A stretch of 64,000 nt of DNA from Bremerella sp. P1 (GTDB lineage Bacteria; Planctomycetota; Planctomycetia; Pirellulales; Pirellulaceae): NCBI RefSeq assembly GCF_028748185.1, contig NZ_CP118164.1:1798001-1862000 (forward strand), written 5' to 3'. Shown here piece by piece: positions 1 to 9,337 of the stretch. Position 1 is the stretch's first letter; every line of letters begins with the position of its first letter. The translations under genes were made by a program, and so were the position numbers. Under the pieces are notes generated by a model. That model did not search any database, was not told where the DNA came from, and saw nothing but the letters and a program-made list of their open reading frames with translations.

Positions 1-1
1 T

Positions 2-160
2 GTTAACCTATCGCAGCTCCAACCCCTTGGAGCCGGGATCTCGGACCCGGTGATCTCGAAGCCTTCCAGCATTGCGGAGGCCAAGCAGAATATGCGCGTC
101 GAATTCCGTATTGTGAAGGTGAACCCCGAAGATCTCAGTGAGACAGACTTCGACTTTTAA
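2..160 (+). CDS. OmpA-family protein, C-terminal end (partial)
   Basis: Only the last 52 codons are in the window; the reading frame is open from base 2 to the TAA at 158-160. The translated tail contains SIAEAKQNMRVEFRIVKV, which resembles the end of the OmpA peptidoglycan-binding domain, where a run like NRRVEFxIVK follows the last helix. An acidic tail (DLSETDFDF) follows. It lies 49 nt upstream of the von Willebrand gene on the same strand. The binding-protein/OmpA fusion two genes on makes an OmpA role for this fragment plausible, and it may be a second protein of that kind. The rest of the protein is outside the window, so its N-terminal domain is unknown. Confidence 0.6.
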   Translation, partial: VNLSQLQPLGAGISDPVISKPSSIAEAKQNMRVEFRIVKVNPEDLSETDFDF

Positions 161-209
161 TCGGGCGATGTTCGCAAGGAAATGGGAAGCTTATTGAGGG
201 AGAATCGCC

Positions 210-1136
210 ATGTCGCGTCTATTGATGTCTGTGTGCGTGGGCTTAATGCTCACCATCGGTACAAGTACATTGCATGCCAGCAGGCAATTGAATGTTGTCG
301 TGATTCTCGACAACTCAGGCTCGATGAAGGGCATGATGAACAGAAGCGAGTCCAAGATTGACGCGGCCAAGTCGGCGCTAATGCAGGTCCTTGATAAGTC
401 TCCCGCAACTTCCCAAGTAGGGGTCCTGTTACTCAATCCAGGTCCTCAGGGAGATTGGTTGATCCCCCTTGGGCCCATCGATCGGGCCAATCTCCAACGC
501 TCGGTCGCATCGCTCGACGCGGACGGCAACACTCCCCTGGGGGCCAAAATGAAGGTCGCAGCCGATGCTCTGCTGCAGCTGCGCGAGGCCAATCGCTACG
601 GCACCTATAAGATGCTGATCGTTTCTGATGGTGAGGCAAGCGATCCTGATCTGGTCCAGCAGTATCTGCCGTCAATTCAGGCCCGAGGCATTTTGATCGA
701 CGTGATCGGTGTCAACATGGCGCAAAAGCATAGCCTGGCAACTCAGACCAGCACCTACCGCAATGCGAATGATCCGAATTCCCTGGCCAAGGCAATTGGC
801 GATGTCGTTCTCGGTGAAAGTTCGGCAAGTCCAGATGATGCCGCCGGTCAAACCGACTTCGAAGTACTCGCTGCCCTGCCCGATCAGGTGGCGATGGCAT
901 CTCTGGCTGCGTTGACCGCCGCCAGCAACGATCCGATCGAGAAATCGCAAGATTGGGTTCCTGACGAAAGCTCGACTTCAAGCCACGGCTCATCGGCTCC
1001 AGCGAATTCAGGCCACCGCTCGCCGCCACCGCCCAAGGACAAATCGCCTATCTCGATGTTTCAGATCCTCGTATTCATTTTTATTTTTGCCGCGATAGCC
1101 CGAGCTGTATTCGCTAATCTAAAATCGAAGCGATAG
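210..1136 (+). CDS. Membrane-anchored von Willebrand factor A (vWA) domain protein
   Basis: 308 aa. An N-terminal signal peptide (about residues 1-23) leads directly into a vWA fold. The metal-binding MIDAS residues are complete: D34-x-S36-x-S38 in the motif DNSGSMKG, T108 in GNTPLG and D140 in VSDGE. A Ser/Pro-rich linker (about 240-275) follows, then one C-terminal transmembrane helix (about 281-301) and a basic tail. The vWA domain should therefore face the periplasm and bind a protein partner through a divalent metal. The start is ATG at 210 behind a GAGGGAG ribosome site. The gene is the first complete one in a same-strand cluster with OmpA, PspA-like and ABC-transporter genes. vWA proteins often assemble or tether envelope complexes; the partner here is not known. 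Confidence 0.88.
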   Translation: MSRLLMSVCVGLMLTIGTSTLHASRQLNVVVILDNSGSMKGMMNRSESKIDAAKSALMQVLDKSPATSQVGVLLLNPGPQGDWLIPLGPIDRANLQRSVASLDADGNTPLGAKMKVAADALLQLREANRYGTYKMLIVSDGEASDPDLVQQYLPSIQARGILIDVIGVNMAQKHSLATQTSTYRNANDPNSLAKAIGDVVLGESSASPDDAAGQTDFEVLAALPDQVAMASLAALTAASNDPIEKSQDWVPDESSTSSHGSSAPANSGHRSPPPPKDKSPISMFQILVFIFIFAAIARAVFANLKSKR

Positions 1137-1193
1137 CAATTACCATAAGACCAAGTCGCTTCCCTATTCCGTCAATAAGCCAGGAGATTCTAC

Positions 1194-2741
1194 GTGTCGA
1201 AAGCCAAGCTGCTTGTCGCTAGTCTGGTTTGGCTGTTTCTATTCGCGGCAGCCGTGTTGTGTTGGAAGTTATTCCTTGCACCGGTCGTCGAAGTATCTCA
1301 GCAAGAGCAAGAACGCATCGCCGCCGAGAAGGCTCGCCAAGAGCGGGAAGAGATGCTGCGGCGGGGCGGGTCGGATAGCCACTACAAGACCCAGGTGAAG
1401 ATCGCGTTGGACGGCTTCAGTGGCTACGCCGTCTTTCGGTCGCCTGAGTTCCAAGAGGAACTCCGCCAGAAAGGGATCAAGCTCGACCTGGAGGATGATG
1501 GAGCCGATTATCCCAAGCGGCTTGCTGCTCTCAAAGATGGCTCGACCGACATGGCCGTCTTCACGATCGACGCATTGGTTAAAGCGTCGGCCCAGGCGGA
1601 GGACTTGCCGGCAACGATTGTGGCAATCGTTGATGAGACCGTAGGAGCGGATGCGATTGTTACTTATCGCGATACATTTCCGAACGTCGATGCTCTGAAT
1701 ACGCCTGAGACCAAGTTCGTTCTCACGCCCGACTCGCCCAGCGAGACTTTGGCCCGGGTCGTACAGTCGCGGTTCGAGCTCGATCAGTTAAGCGAAGACC
1801 CGTTTATCCGAGTTAAAGACGCTTCGGCGGTGTTCGAGAGATACAACGCGGCGAAACCCGGCGACAAGTTGGCCTATGTCTTGTGGGAACCGTACGTGAC
1901 GCAGATGCTCAAGAATGATCGCGTCCACGTCGTGGTCGATAGTTCCCGCTTCCCGTCGGCGATTGTCGATGTCCTGGTGGCCAGTGATGACTTCGTGGCC
2001 AAGCATCGCGAGACAGTCGTCGATGTTGTCCGCGCCTACCTAACTGCCAACCACGCGTTCCACTCGACCGATCGTCGCATTCAGCTAGTGATGGAAGATG
2101 CCGCGGTGAGCGGCGCGTCCTTGTCAAAAGACGAGGCAACTCGGCTGGTTGAAGGAGTATGGTGGAAGAATACGCAAGAGAATCTCGCCCACATCGGGCT
2201 CCGCTCGCAGGCCAAGCTCCCGCATCTCGAAGACATGATCGCCGGTGTCACGCGAGTCCTGGTTGAGTCTGGTTCGATCGAGAAGGACCCGACCGATGGT
2301 CACCCCAATTACCTGTACAACGATTCTATTCTGAACGACCTGGTCAACTTTCACCCTGGTGGACAAATAGAGGAGGTTCGTGGCACCGCGATGCCCAAAC
2401 TGACGGACAACCAGTGGAGTACGCTGGTTCCGGCCGGAACGGCTCGATCTCCGACCCTGGTTTTTGCCCGCGGAACGGTCCAGTTAACCGAGCGCAGCCG
2501 TTTGTTGTTGGATGAACTAGTGGGAACGCTCCAGTCGACGCGTTACTATGTAATTGTGCGGGGCAATGCATCGCGACGTGGAAACCTAGAGGCGAACGCA
2601 CGCTTGGCGGAAGAGCGGGCCAAAGAGGTTGAGCGGTACCTGGTTGAAAAAGGAGTCGATACCGATCGAATACGTGCGATCGGGGTCGAGCCGAGTGGTA
2701 GTACGTCCGTTTCCTTTGTCCTTGGCGAACTCCCTTATTGA
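1194..2741 (+). CDS. Membrane-anchored substrate-binding protein / OmpA-like fusion
   Basis: 515 aa, GTG start at 1194 with GGAG upstream. Residues 5-27 form an N-terminal transmembrane anchor, 34-58 a charged helix. About 65-330 resembles the NMT1/SsuA class of ABC binding proteins: ALDGFSGYAVF at the start of the fold, the GSTDMAVFTIDAL hinge region and the LAYVLWEPYV segment. About 400-515 resembles an OmpA C-terminal domain (a TVQLTERSRLLLDEL helix, then ANARLAEERAKEVERYL). A solute-binding domain tied at one end to the inner membrane and at the other probably to peptidoglycan is unusual, because normal binding proteins shuttle freely. It may be a sensor rather than a transporter part. 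The gene follows the vWA gene by 57 nt and precedes a two-TM gene by 38 nt. Domain boundaries are by eye. Confidence 0.8.
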   Translation: MSKAKLLVASLVWLFLFAAAVLCWKLFLAPVVEVSQQEQERIAAEKARQEREEMLRRGGSDSHYKTQVKIALDGFSGYAVFRSPEFQEELRQKGIKLDLEDDGADYPKRLAALKDGSTDMAVFTIDALVKASAQAEDLPATIVAIVDETVGADAIVTYRDTFPNVDALNTPETKFVLTPDSPSETLARVVQSRFELDQLSEDPFIRVKDASAVFERYNAAKPGDKLAYVLWEPYVTQMLKNDRVHVVVDSSRFPSAIVDVLVASDDFVAKHRETVVDVVRAYLTANHAFHSTDRRIQLVMEDAAVSGASLSKDEATRLVEGVWWKNTQENLAHIGLRSQAKLPHLEDMIAGVTRVLVESGSIEKDPTDGHPNYLYNDSILNDLVNFHPGGQIEEVRGTAMPKLTDNQWSTLVPAGTARSPTLVFARGTVQLTERSRLLLDELVGTLQSTRYYVIVRGNASRRGNLEANARLAEERAKEVERYLVEKGVDTDRIRAIGVEPSGSTSVSFVLGELPY

Positions 2742-2779
2742 CCGCGGCATGACGCCGTGGACTGGACTCGTTTGGACTC

Positions 2780-3493
2780 ATGGATAGCGTAAAAAAGAAG
2801 GTGCTGCTCGATCTGTTCGTCTCGCCCTGGACGATTGTTCCAATCGTTGGCGGAATGAGCGCCTGGTTGCTCTCGTGGGGAATCGACGGAAACACTGCGT
2901 TGAACCTGATCGGACTCGTCGGCGTGATGACCGGGCTGGGAATTCAAGCGACTCGACTGATCTTTGGAATCGAAGAACTGACCGCGAAGGCACATGCCTA
3001 CCTGACTGAGCAGGAGAAAGCAGAGCAAGACAAAAAGCTAACGGACTTGGCCAGGCGACTGGAACAGGACGATGACCCTCGAAGTGAAGAGTGCTTGCTT
3101 CGTCTCCGACGGCTGTACGACTCACTGCAGTCTGAAGCACCGAAAGGTCACACGGCGATCATTTTTCGAGCAAAGGTCGAACAACTGTTCCAGGCAGCCG
3201 TCAAGCAACTTGAGCGTTCACTGGAACTTTGGGAGAAGGCGCAGCAACTGCCTGGAAGTGCCAGCCGTCCCCTCCTAAAGGAACGCCGCAAAGCGATTGA
3301 CGAAGTCGTGCTCACGGTGAACCACGTGACGCGGACAGTCGAACAATATCATGCCTTTCAAATGCAGGAAAGTGACCACGAGTTGGCCAAGCTGCGAGAA
3401 GAGCTCGATCAAACGATCGAGGCGGCTCGACGGGCAGACGAAGCGATCAACGCCATTGGGAAACCTCAATACAATGAGGTCGACTACGAATAG
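2780..3493 (+). CDS. Two-TM coiled-coil membrane protein, function unknown
   Basis: 237 aa. Two hydrophobic segments near the N-terminus (about 14-34 and 40-62) are followed by a long charged, helix-rich region with heptad-like patterns (about 70-130 and 175-230). No enzyme motif is visible. The N-terminus MDSVKKK suggests an inside start, so the coiled-coil part should return to the cytoplasm, where it could meet the PspA-like protein encoded 120 nt downstream. I considered a resemblance to XpaC/TelA-associated proteins but could not support it. The ribosome site is weak; the ATG at 2780 was chosen because it begins the basic leader just before the first helix. Confidence 0.7.
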   Translation: MDSVKKKVLLDLFVSPWTIVPIVGGMSAWLLSWGIDGNTALNLIGLVGVMTGLGIQATRLIFGIEELTAKAHAYLTEQEKAEQDKKLTDLARRLEQDDDPRSEECLLRLRRLYDSLQSEAPKGHTAIIFRAKVEQLFQAAVKQLERSLELWEKAQQLPGSASRPLLKERRKAIDEVVLTVNHVTRTVEQYHAFQMQESDHELAKLREELDQTIEAARRADEAINAIGKPQYNEVDYE

Positions 3494-3613
3494 CTGCCTG
3501 CCCCAATAGCTTAAGAGCGAACTCGATCGGCAGCCCGCAATATTAATATTCGACAATTGAAAATCACCAACGTAAACTGCAACGTTTCACATCAAAGCTG
3601 AAAGAGGGCTTCT

Positions 3614-4426
3614 ATGTTTAAAGCAGTCGGCAAATACATGAGAGCCGTTTGGTACCTGATGACGTTCCGCGTCGAAAAGGCCAGCGAAGCACTGCGTATG
3701 AATCCCGGCGTGGTCTCCGCCAACTACGATCGAATCATCGAAGAAAAGCGGAGCCAGATCAACCAATACAAAGACGCGATCGCTTCGATGATTGCCCAGG
3801 AAGAATCGAAGAAGCAGAAGCTCAAGGTTTTGACCGAAGAAGTCGAACGCTTGGAAAAGCTGAAGGCCGGTGCGGCAGCCAAAGCTCGTCAGGTCGCCGA
3901 GAGACACAATGGCGACGCTGCGGCAACCCATGCCGATCCAGAGTATCAAAAGTGCCAAACGGCCTTTCGCGATTTCAGCACGACGCTCACTGAGAAGCAG
4001 GCCCGCATCAGCGAGTTGGAGTCGGACATCGAACAGCTTCTAGCGAACATCAATCGCCACAAGCTACAGATCGAGACGCAGATGCGCGATCTGGAAAAGC
4101 TTGGCGAAGAGAAGCACGAAGCTGTGGCGACGATCCTGTCCGCTCGAGAAGAGCAGCAAATTGCCGATCTCATGACAGGCCTTTCACAAGATCGCACGAG
4201 CGAAGAGCTTCGCGAACTGCGCGAGTTGCGGAACAAGGCGTCTGCCAATGCACGTGTCAGTCGCGAACTGGCCGGCCTTGATACCAAGCAGGCCGAGGCA
4301 GAGTTCTTGGAGTTCGCCAATGAGAGCCAAGCCAACGATGAGTTTGACGCTTTGATCGGCTTGACGAAAAACTCGCCAGACACCGACAAGGGCTCTCAGG
4401 AATCGACAAGAATTCCGGAAGCGTAA
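3614..4426 (+). CDS. PspA/IM30-like membrane-associated coiled-coil protein
   Basis: 270 aa, nearly all predicted helix. The N-terminus (MFKAVGKYMRAVWYLMTFRV) could be an amphipathic membrane-touching helix, and a continuous coiled coil covers about residues 40-200, as in PspA/Vipp1 (ESCRT-III superfamily, usually 220-270 aa). The region after about residue 200 is charged and looks less ordered. PspA proteins polymerise on stressed inner membranes. The ATG at 3614 has AGAGGG 7 nt upstream. It is embedded in a same-strand run with vWA, binding-protein/OmpA and ABC genes, so I infer a shared envelope task. The family call rests on length, helix pattern and N-terminus; an unrelated coiled-coil protein is the alternative. 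Confidence 0.68.
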   Translation: MFKAVGKYMRAVWYLMTFRVEKASEALRMNPGVVSANYDRIIEEKRSQINQYKDAIASMIAQEESKKQKLKVLTEEVERLEKLKAGAAAKARQVAERHNGDAAATHADPEYQKCQTAFRDFSTTLTEKQARISELESDIEQLLANINRHKLQIETQMRDLEKLGEEKHEAVATILSAREEQQIADLMTGLSQDRTSEELRELRELRNKASANARVSRELAGLDTKQAEAEFLEFANESQANDEFDALIGLTKNSPDTDKGSQESTRIPEA

Positions 4427-4473
4427 CGAATACCCGGAAAGAACATACGCCCCACACAACGAAGGAGTTAAGA

Positions 4474-5550
4474 ATGCGTACATTGATGGGCTTTGCATGC
4501 ATAGCCATGCTTTTTAGTGTCGTAGGTTGTAACACAGGAGGTGGTGGAACGACGAAGACCGATGACGGCGAGTCGGTTCCCGTCTTCAGCCTGGCCTGGA
4601 GTGAGTATCCCAGCTGGTCCGTTTTCGGCGTTGCCCATGAGAAGGGTCTGATCAACAAAGAAAAGGGAGAGTTGGGCGAGGTCGAAAAGAAGTGGGGCGT
4701 TGATATCGTCCTGATCCAGGCCGACTACGACCCTTGCTTGGCACAATATGGCAGTTCGCAGGTCGATGCTGTGTGCATGACAAACATGGACAGCCTCGCC
4801 CCGGCAACCGGACGCGATTCGGTGGCCATTCTGCCTACCTCCACCAGCGTCGGTGCCGATGCTTGTATCGCCGTAGGAATCGATTCGATCGATGACCTGA
4901 AGGGAACACCAACCTACGGTCTGGAAAAGTCGGTTTCGCAGTATGCATTTGAGCGCTGCTTAGAGCTGGAGGGCAAAGATCCCTCGCAGTTCGAGTTCAA
5001 GAACATGGACCCAGGCTCGGCCGCCCAGGCCATGCAGTCGGGCGATGAGAACTTGAAGTCGATCATGGTTTGGAACCCGTTCGTGATGCAGACCCTGCGT
5101 GATCGCGAGGGCTCCAAGCGGCTATTTGACTCGCGTAAGATCCCGGAAGAGATCATCGACATGGTCGTCGTCGCCAAGAGTTCGCTTGAGAAAGAAGGGG
5201 GCGACAAGTTTGCCCATGCCGTCATCGACGCGTTCTACCAGGTCAATGGCATGCTCGAGGATAAATCGACACGCAATGACACGCTGACCGCACTTGGCGA
5301 GAAGTTTTCGAACCTGGGTGTCGAAGACATGGAGATCGTTGTCCAGGAAACCAAGATGTACAAGAACGCCGACGAAGGGATCGCCTTGTTTGAAAAGGAA
5401 GAATTTCAAACCAAGACCATGCCCACGGTCGTCGACTTCTGTGTTTCACACGACATCATCAGTGAGAAACCGTCAGTGGCTTTCGGTGATGCGACCGCTC
5501 AGCTGAACTTCGACCCTTCCTACATGAAGCAAGTTCAGTCGGGTAAATAG
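4474..5550 (+). CDS. ABC transporter substrate-binding lipoprotein (SsuA/TauA/NMT1 type)
   Basis: 358 aa. A lipoprotein signal ends at the lipobox SVVGC with C19 as the lipidated residue, followed by a Gly/Thr-rich linker. The body has the two-lobe pattern of nitrate/sulfonate/taurine-type binding proteins: VFSLAWSEYPSW near the start, the SQVDAVCMTNMD segment, a GTPTYGLEKS hinge and SIMVWNPFV. The substrate cannot be read from the sequence. The start at 4474 has a strong AAGGAG ribosome site. The gene is followed by a hairpin terminator and then by a matching permease at 5657. Its fold resembles the binding domain of the fusion protein at 1194-2741, which suggests that both arose from one ancestor and may recognise related ligands. 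Confidence 0.85.
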   Translation: MRTLMGFACIAMLFSVVGCNTGGGGTTKTDDGESVPVFSLAWSEYPSWSVFGVAHEKGLINKEKGELGEVEKKWGVDIVLIQADYDPCLAQYGSSQVDAVCMTNMDSLAPATGRDSVAILPTSTSVGADACIAVGIDSIDDLKGTPTYGLEKSVSQYAFERCLELEGKDPSQFEFKNMDPGSAAQAMQSGDENLKSIMVWNPFVMQTLRDREGSKRLFDSRKIPEEIIDMVVVAKSSLEKEGGDKFAHAVIDAFYQVNGMLEDKSTRNDTLTALGEKFSNLGVEDMEIVVQETKMYKNADEGIALFEKEEFQTKTMPTVVDFCVSHDIISEKPSVAFGDATAQLNFDPSYMKQVQSGK

Positions 5551-5579
5551 TCCGGCATCCACCGATACGACTGTTATTT

Positions 5580-5625
5580 GCGAAGGCACGAGGGTAAACT
5601 TCGTGCCTTCGCTTGTTTTGCTTTC
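5580..5625 (+). terminator. Hairpin terminator between binding-protein and permease genes
   Basis: A perfect 12-bp inverted repeat, gcgaaggcacga (5580-5591) against tcgtgccttcgc (5601-5612), closes a 9-nt loop and is followed by the T-rich stretch ttgttttgctttc. It sits in the 106-nt gap between the lipoprotein gene and the permease gene, so it should lower expression of the permease relative to the binding protein. Confidence 0.75.
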
Positions 5626-5656
5626 GACTCCTCATCCACCCCTATGAGACCGCAGG

Positions 5657-6451
5657 ATGATTCGCCGCCCAATCAGTCAGAAAACGCGTATCGTTTTGGG
5701 GATTGTCAGTTTCATTGTTCTGCTTATCGGTTACGCGTGGATCTCGCATCGAGCACATGTCGAGAACCCACGTAACAAGACGCTACCGAACTTTAGCCAG
5801 TTCCAGGAAGGATGGAAGCGAATTGCCACCGGCGAAGGAGGCGTCGACTTGTGGGCAGACGTCAAGGCATCGGCCATGCGCCTGGCGATCGGAGTGGGCT
5901 TAGGGATCCTGCTCGCGTTTATCATCGGGCTGGCGATGGGATGTTTCCCAATTGTGGAAGCAAGTCTGATGCCCCCAATCGCGTTTCTGGCGAAGATACC
6001 TCCAACGGCGATGCTTGCCGTGTACTTTGTATTCTTCGGGGTCACCGGTATCCAAATCTTTGTGGCCTTGATCGCCTTCGGTATCTTTCCAACACTCGCC
6101 CAATCAATTGCTCAGGCCGCTCAAAAAGATGTGGACGAGCATACGCTCTACAAAACGTATACCCTCGGTGCATCCCACTTCGAGGTCGTGTGGGAAGTCG
6201 TCCTCCGCCAGATTCTTCCACGAATCATTGAAAACGCCCGCCTGCAGATCGGTCCGGCGATGGTCTTTCTCGTTGCCGCCGAATTCGCTCTGGCAGACCA
6301 GGGTTTCGGTTATACGCTCCGCATGCAATCACGTCTGCAGAACATGAATATCGTTTACACCTACCTGGCCCTGCTCGGTATCGCAGGACTTGTTTTCGAC
6401 CAACTCTTGATTCTTCTGCGTCGATTCACTTGCCCATGGTTTGGTGACTAA
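5657..6451 (+). CDS. ABC transporter permease (SsuC/TauC type)
   Basis: 264 aa with about six transmembrane helices. The BPD_transp_1 core is clear: an EAA-type cytoplasmic loop reads YTLGASHFEVVWEVVLRQILPRI (residues about 172-194; the Gly-Ala pair and following helix are the ATPase contact). The N-terminal helix (12-31) and a long first loop precede the transport core, as in sulfonate/nitrate permeases. It should form a homodimer moving the ligand delivered by the lipoprotein encoded upstream. No ATP-binding subunit is encoded on either side within the window: the next gene begins a separate PSD1 pair and the upstream genes are not ATPases. The ATPase may lie upstream of base 1 or be shared. 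A terminator follows at 6492. Confidence 0.88.
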   Translation: MIRRPISQKTRIVLGIVSFIVLLIGYAWISHRAHVENPRNKTLPNFSQFQEGWKRIATGEGGVDLWADVKASAMRLAIGVGLGILLAFIIGLAMGCFPIVEASLMPPIAFLAKIPPTAMLAVYFVFFGVTGIQIFVALIAFGIFPTLAQSIAQAAQKDVDEHTLYKTYTLGASHFEVVWEVVLRQILPRIIENARLQIGPAMVFLVAAEFALADQGFGYTLRMQSRLQNMNIVYTYLALLGIAGLVFDQLLILLRRFTCPWFGD

Positions 6452-6491
6452 TTCTCGGAAGAAACCTCAATTCGCATCACCCAGACTGGCT

Positions 6492-6530
6492 AAGGCCTTG
6501 CAGGACAACAACTTGCAAGGCCTTTCTTGT
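6492..6530 (+). terminator. Hairpin terminator after the ABC permease gene
   Basis: Perfect 11-bp inverted repeat aaggccttgca (6492-6502) / tgcaaggcctt (6514-6524) with an 11-nt loop, followed by a short T-containing tail. It lies 40 nt after the permease stop and closes the first cluster. Confidence 0.7.
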
Positions 6531-6707
6531 GGCCAAGTCTGCCGTAGCTTCTCGGCTCAGGGCAGAGCCTCCGGACCTCTCGGGCGGATCTGTTTCGGGG
6601 TGACTCGCTCTTCCCATAGCACTATACTGAAAGCCACGCCAAATTCCCGCCTGCGATTCTCTCGCAATTTCCTCCACCCCTCCCTTCCCAGGCAATCTCA
6701 GGTGAAC

Positions 6708-9323
6708 ATGATGTCTCGTGGAATCGCCGCTGCATTATTGATTGCGTTCGCTGCAAACTGCTACGCCCAAGATGAGGTCCATTTCGAGACCGACGTCCGC
6801 GGTATTTTCAAGCAGCATTGTTTTCACTGCCACGGTGAGGAAGAGACCGTCGAAGGTGGTCTCGATCTCCGCTTGGTACGGTGGATGGTCGAGGGAGGCG
6901 ATTCCGGCTCGGCGATTGTCGCTGGTAAGCCGGAAGAGAGTTTGCTCTACCAACGCCTCGAAGCGCACGAGATGCCGCCAGACGCCAGCAAGCAGCTCTC
7001 GGCGGAGGAACTTGAGAAAGTAAAACGTTGGATCGGCGGCGGTGCCAAGACTGCCCGCGCAGAACCGGAGACGCTCGGAGATAAATATCTGATCACCGAC
7101 GAAGAGCGGGCTCACTGGGCGTATCAGCCAATTAAGCGGCCGGAAGTTCCGCAGGTGAAGCATGCTGCGGCCGTCGCGAATCCGATCGATGCTTTTCTGT
7201 TGGCGAAGTTGGAAGAACATGGCCATCAGTTCAATAAGCCCGCCACTCCGGATCGGCTGGTCCGCCGACTGTCGCTCGACCTGTTGGGGCTCCCGCCAGA
7301 GCCGCAGTGGTCTGCGGAGTTGCAGGCAAGCGAAGATCCAGCGCAATGGAACAAACTGGTCGACAAACTGCTCGCCTCGCCGCACTACGGAGAACGCTGG
7401 GGACGACATTGGTTGGATGTCGCCGGCTACGCCGACAGCGAAGGGTATAGCGACGTCGACGCCGAACGTCCGCATGCCTGGCGTTACCGTGATTACGTGA
7501 TTCGGGCGTTCAACACCGGAATGCCGTTCGATCAGTTCATTCGTGAACAATTGGCAGGCGACGAGTTGGTTTCATCCCCGATGAACGACCTCTCTCCCGA
7601 AGATGTCGAACTGCTCGCAGCGACCGGCTTTCTGCGGATGGCGCCCGACGGAACCGGTGGCGCGGTGGATGACGCTCAGCAAGCACGAAACGACACAATC
7701 GCCGATACGATTCACATCGTCTCCTCTTCGCTGATGTCGATCACGTTGTCGTGCGCCCAGTGCCACGACCATCGCTACGATCCGATTTCGCAGGCCGATT
7801 ACTATCGCTTCCGCGCGGTCTTTGATCCGGCGTTCGATTGGCAGAAATGGAAAAACCCCAAACAGCGTCTCATCTCGCTCTACACCGACGCCGATCGAAA
7901 GACGGCCGCCGAGATTGAAGAAGAGGCGAAAGTCATCGACGCCGCCGTCATCGAAAAACGGAACGAGTTCATCCAGACAACGTTTGAAGAGCAACTGGCA
8001 AAACTGCCAGGCGAGATTCACGAATTGGCTCGAACGGGTTTCGCAACAGACGCCAAAGAGCGGACGCCGGAGCAAAAAGAGATCTTCCGCAAGCATCCGA
8101 ATCTCAACGTCTCCGCTGGTTCGCTCTACTTATACAATCGGAAGGCAGCAGATGAACTGAAGAAGATGCAGAAGGAGGCGACGGACGTTCGCGCGAAGAA
8201 GCCGAAACAAGAATACGTGCGAGCACTGACTGAGACGCCAGGACAGATTCCGGCCACCCGACTCTTCTATCGAGGCGACTACGCGCAACCGAAACAAGAG
8301 CTGACGCCGGCCGGTTTGACGATCGTCCGTCAGGCGTCGGACCTTCCAGAGATCCCGGTTTCGTCTTCGAATCTGTCGACCTCCGGCAGGCGATTGGCCC
8401 TGGCCACCTATCTTACCGATCCCAAGCATCCCTTGACTGCCCGAGCGATTATGAATCGCGTCTGGATGCACCACTTCGGCGTCGGTCTGGTCACCACGCC
8501 AACTGACTTCGGCGTGTTAGGCGATCCACCGACGCATCCCGAACTGCTCGATTGGCTGGCAGCCGAGTTCATCGAGAGCGGTTGGGACTTGAAGCACATG
8601 CACCGGCTGATCTTAACCACCACTGCATGGCGACAAGCGGTTCGCGACGATGCGGCGCTTCAAGCTGAGGACCCCGACAATCAATGGTACGGGGGCGCCC
8701 GACTGCGACGGCTCGACGCCGAGGCGATTCGCGACAGCCTGCTGACGATCTCCGGCGAGTTGAACACGAAACAATTCGGCCCACCGGTTCCGGTCATGCC
8801 GGACGCCGTGGGCCGCATCGTGGTTGGCGAAGAGAACACCAACGCGGGGCGACCCGGTGCGGCAGTGGATATGAAGGGGGAAGATCTGCGGCGGAGCGTT
8901 TACATTCAGGTTAGGCGGAGTCGCCCCTTGAGCATGATGGAGACGTTCGATCAGCCGGCCATGAGTCCAAATTGCGATCAACGTCGACCTTCGACCAGCG
9001 CCACGCAGTCATTGATGATGCTCAACAGCGTTGAACTGATCGACCGTTCGCGGAAATCGGCGACCAAACTGTTGCAAGCGTTTCCCGACGATCCCGCCAA
9101 ACGGATCGAGTCCGCCTGGCGACTGATCTATTGCCGTGCGATCCAAGAGCAAGAGTTGACCGACGCTCAGGCGTTCGTTCAGTCGGTCGCGGAAGATTTA
9201 AAGACGCAGACGGCCTATCAGGCTAAGGGAGACAAGCCGCCGGATCGTTCCGCCGATGAGGAGGCGCTTGCCGTGTTGTGCCAGGTACTGCTTAGCTCCA
9301 ACGAGTTTTTGTACGTCCAGTAA
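6708..9323 (+). CDS. PSD1-family protein with planctomycete cytochrome c and DUF1549/DUF1553 domains
   Basis: 871 aa. Signal peptide (about 1-20) ending near CYAQ, then a PSCyt1-type domain with a haem-binding motif C38-F-H-C41-H42. DUF1549 follows (from about residue 140, [10 protein letters not shown]), with a second CxxCH at C349-A-Q-C352-H353. DUF1553 lies in the C-terminal half ([14 protein letters not shown] onward). These very abundant planctomycete proteins are exported and almost always encoded beside a DUF1501 protein; their biochemical role is not established, though haem sites suggest redox work tied to polysaccharide or sulfated substrate use. The frame is open further upstream to 6441, but that stretch crosses a terminator and lacks coding character. 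The ATG at 6708 has AGGTGA upstream and gives the signal peptide directly. Confidence 0.93.
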   Translation: MMSRGIAAALLIAFAANCYAQDEVHFETDVRGIFKQHCFHCHGEEETVEGGLDLRLVRWMVEGGDSGSAIVAGKPEESLLYQRLEAHEMPPDASKQLSAEELEKVKRWIGGGAKTARAEPETLGDKYLITDEERAHWAYQPIKRPEVPQVKHAAAVANPIDAFLLAKLEEHGHQFNKPATPDRLVRRLSLDLLGLPPEPQWSAELQASEDPAQWNKLVDKLLASPHYGERWGRHWLDVAGYADSEGYSDVDAERPHAWRYRDYVIRAFNTGMPFDQFIREQLAGDELVSSPMNDLSPEDVELLAATGFLRMAPDGTGGAVDDAQQARNDTIADTIHIVSSSLMSITLSCAQCHDHRYDPISQADYYRFRAVFDPAFDWQKWKNPKQRLISLYTDADRKTAAEIEEEAKVIDAAVIEKRNEFIQTTFEEQLAKLPGEIHELARTGFATDAKERTPEQKEIFRKHPNLNVSAGSLYLYNRKAADELKKMQKEATDVRAKKPKQEYVRALTETPGQIPATRLFYRGDYAQPKQELTPAGLTIVRQASDLPEIPVSSSNLSTSGRRLALATYLTDPKHPLTARAIMNRVWMHHFGVGLVTTPTDFGVLGDPPTHPELLDWLAAEFIESGWDLKHMHRLILTTTAWRQAVRDDAALQAEDPDNQWYGGARLRRLDAEAIRDSLLTISGELNTKQFGPPVPVMPDAVGRIVVGEENTNAGRPGAAVDMKGEDLRRSVYIQVRRSRPLSMMETFDQPAMSPNCDQRRPSTSATQSLMMLNSVELIDRSRKSATKLLQAFPDDPAKRIESAWRLIYCRAIQEQELTDAQAFVQSVAEDLKTQTAYQAKGDKPPDRSADEEALAVLCQVLLSSNEFLYVQ

Positions 9324-9337
9324 CAGGAAGAAAAAAC

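Noticed and set aside
6441-6707. In-frame upstream extension of the PSD1 gene
   Set aside because: It overlaps the permease stop and a hairpin terminator, reads like non-coding sequence, and the ATG at 6708 gives a signal peptide with a ribosome site.
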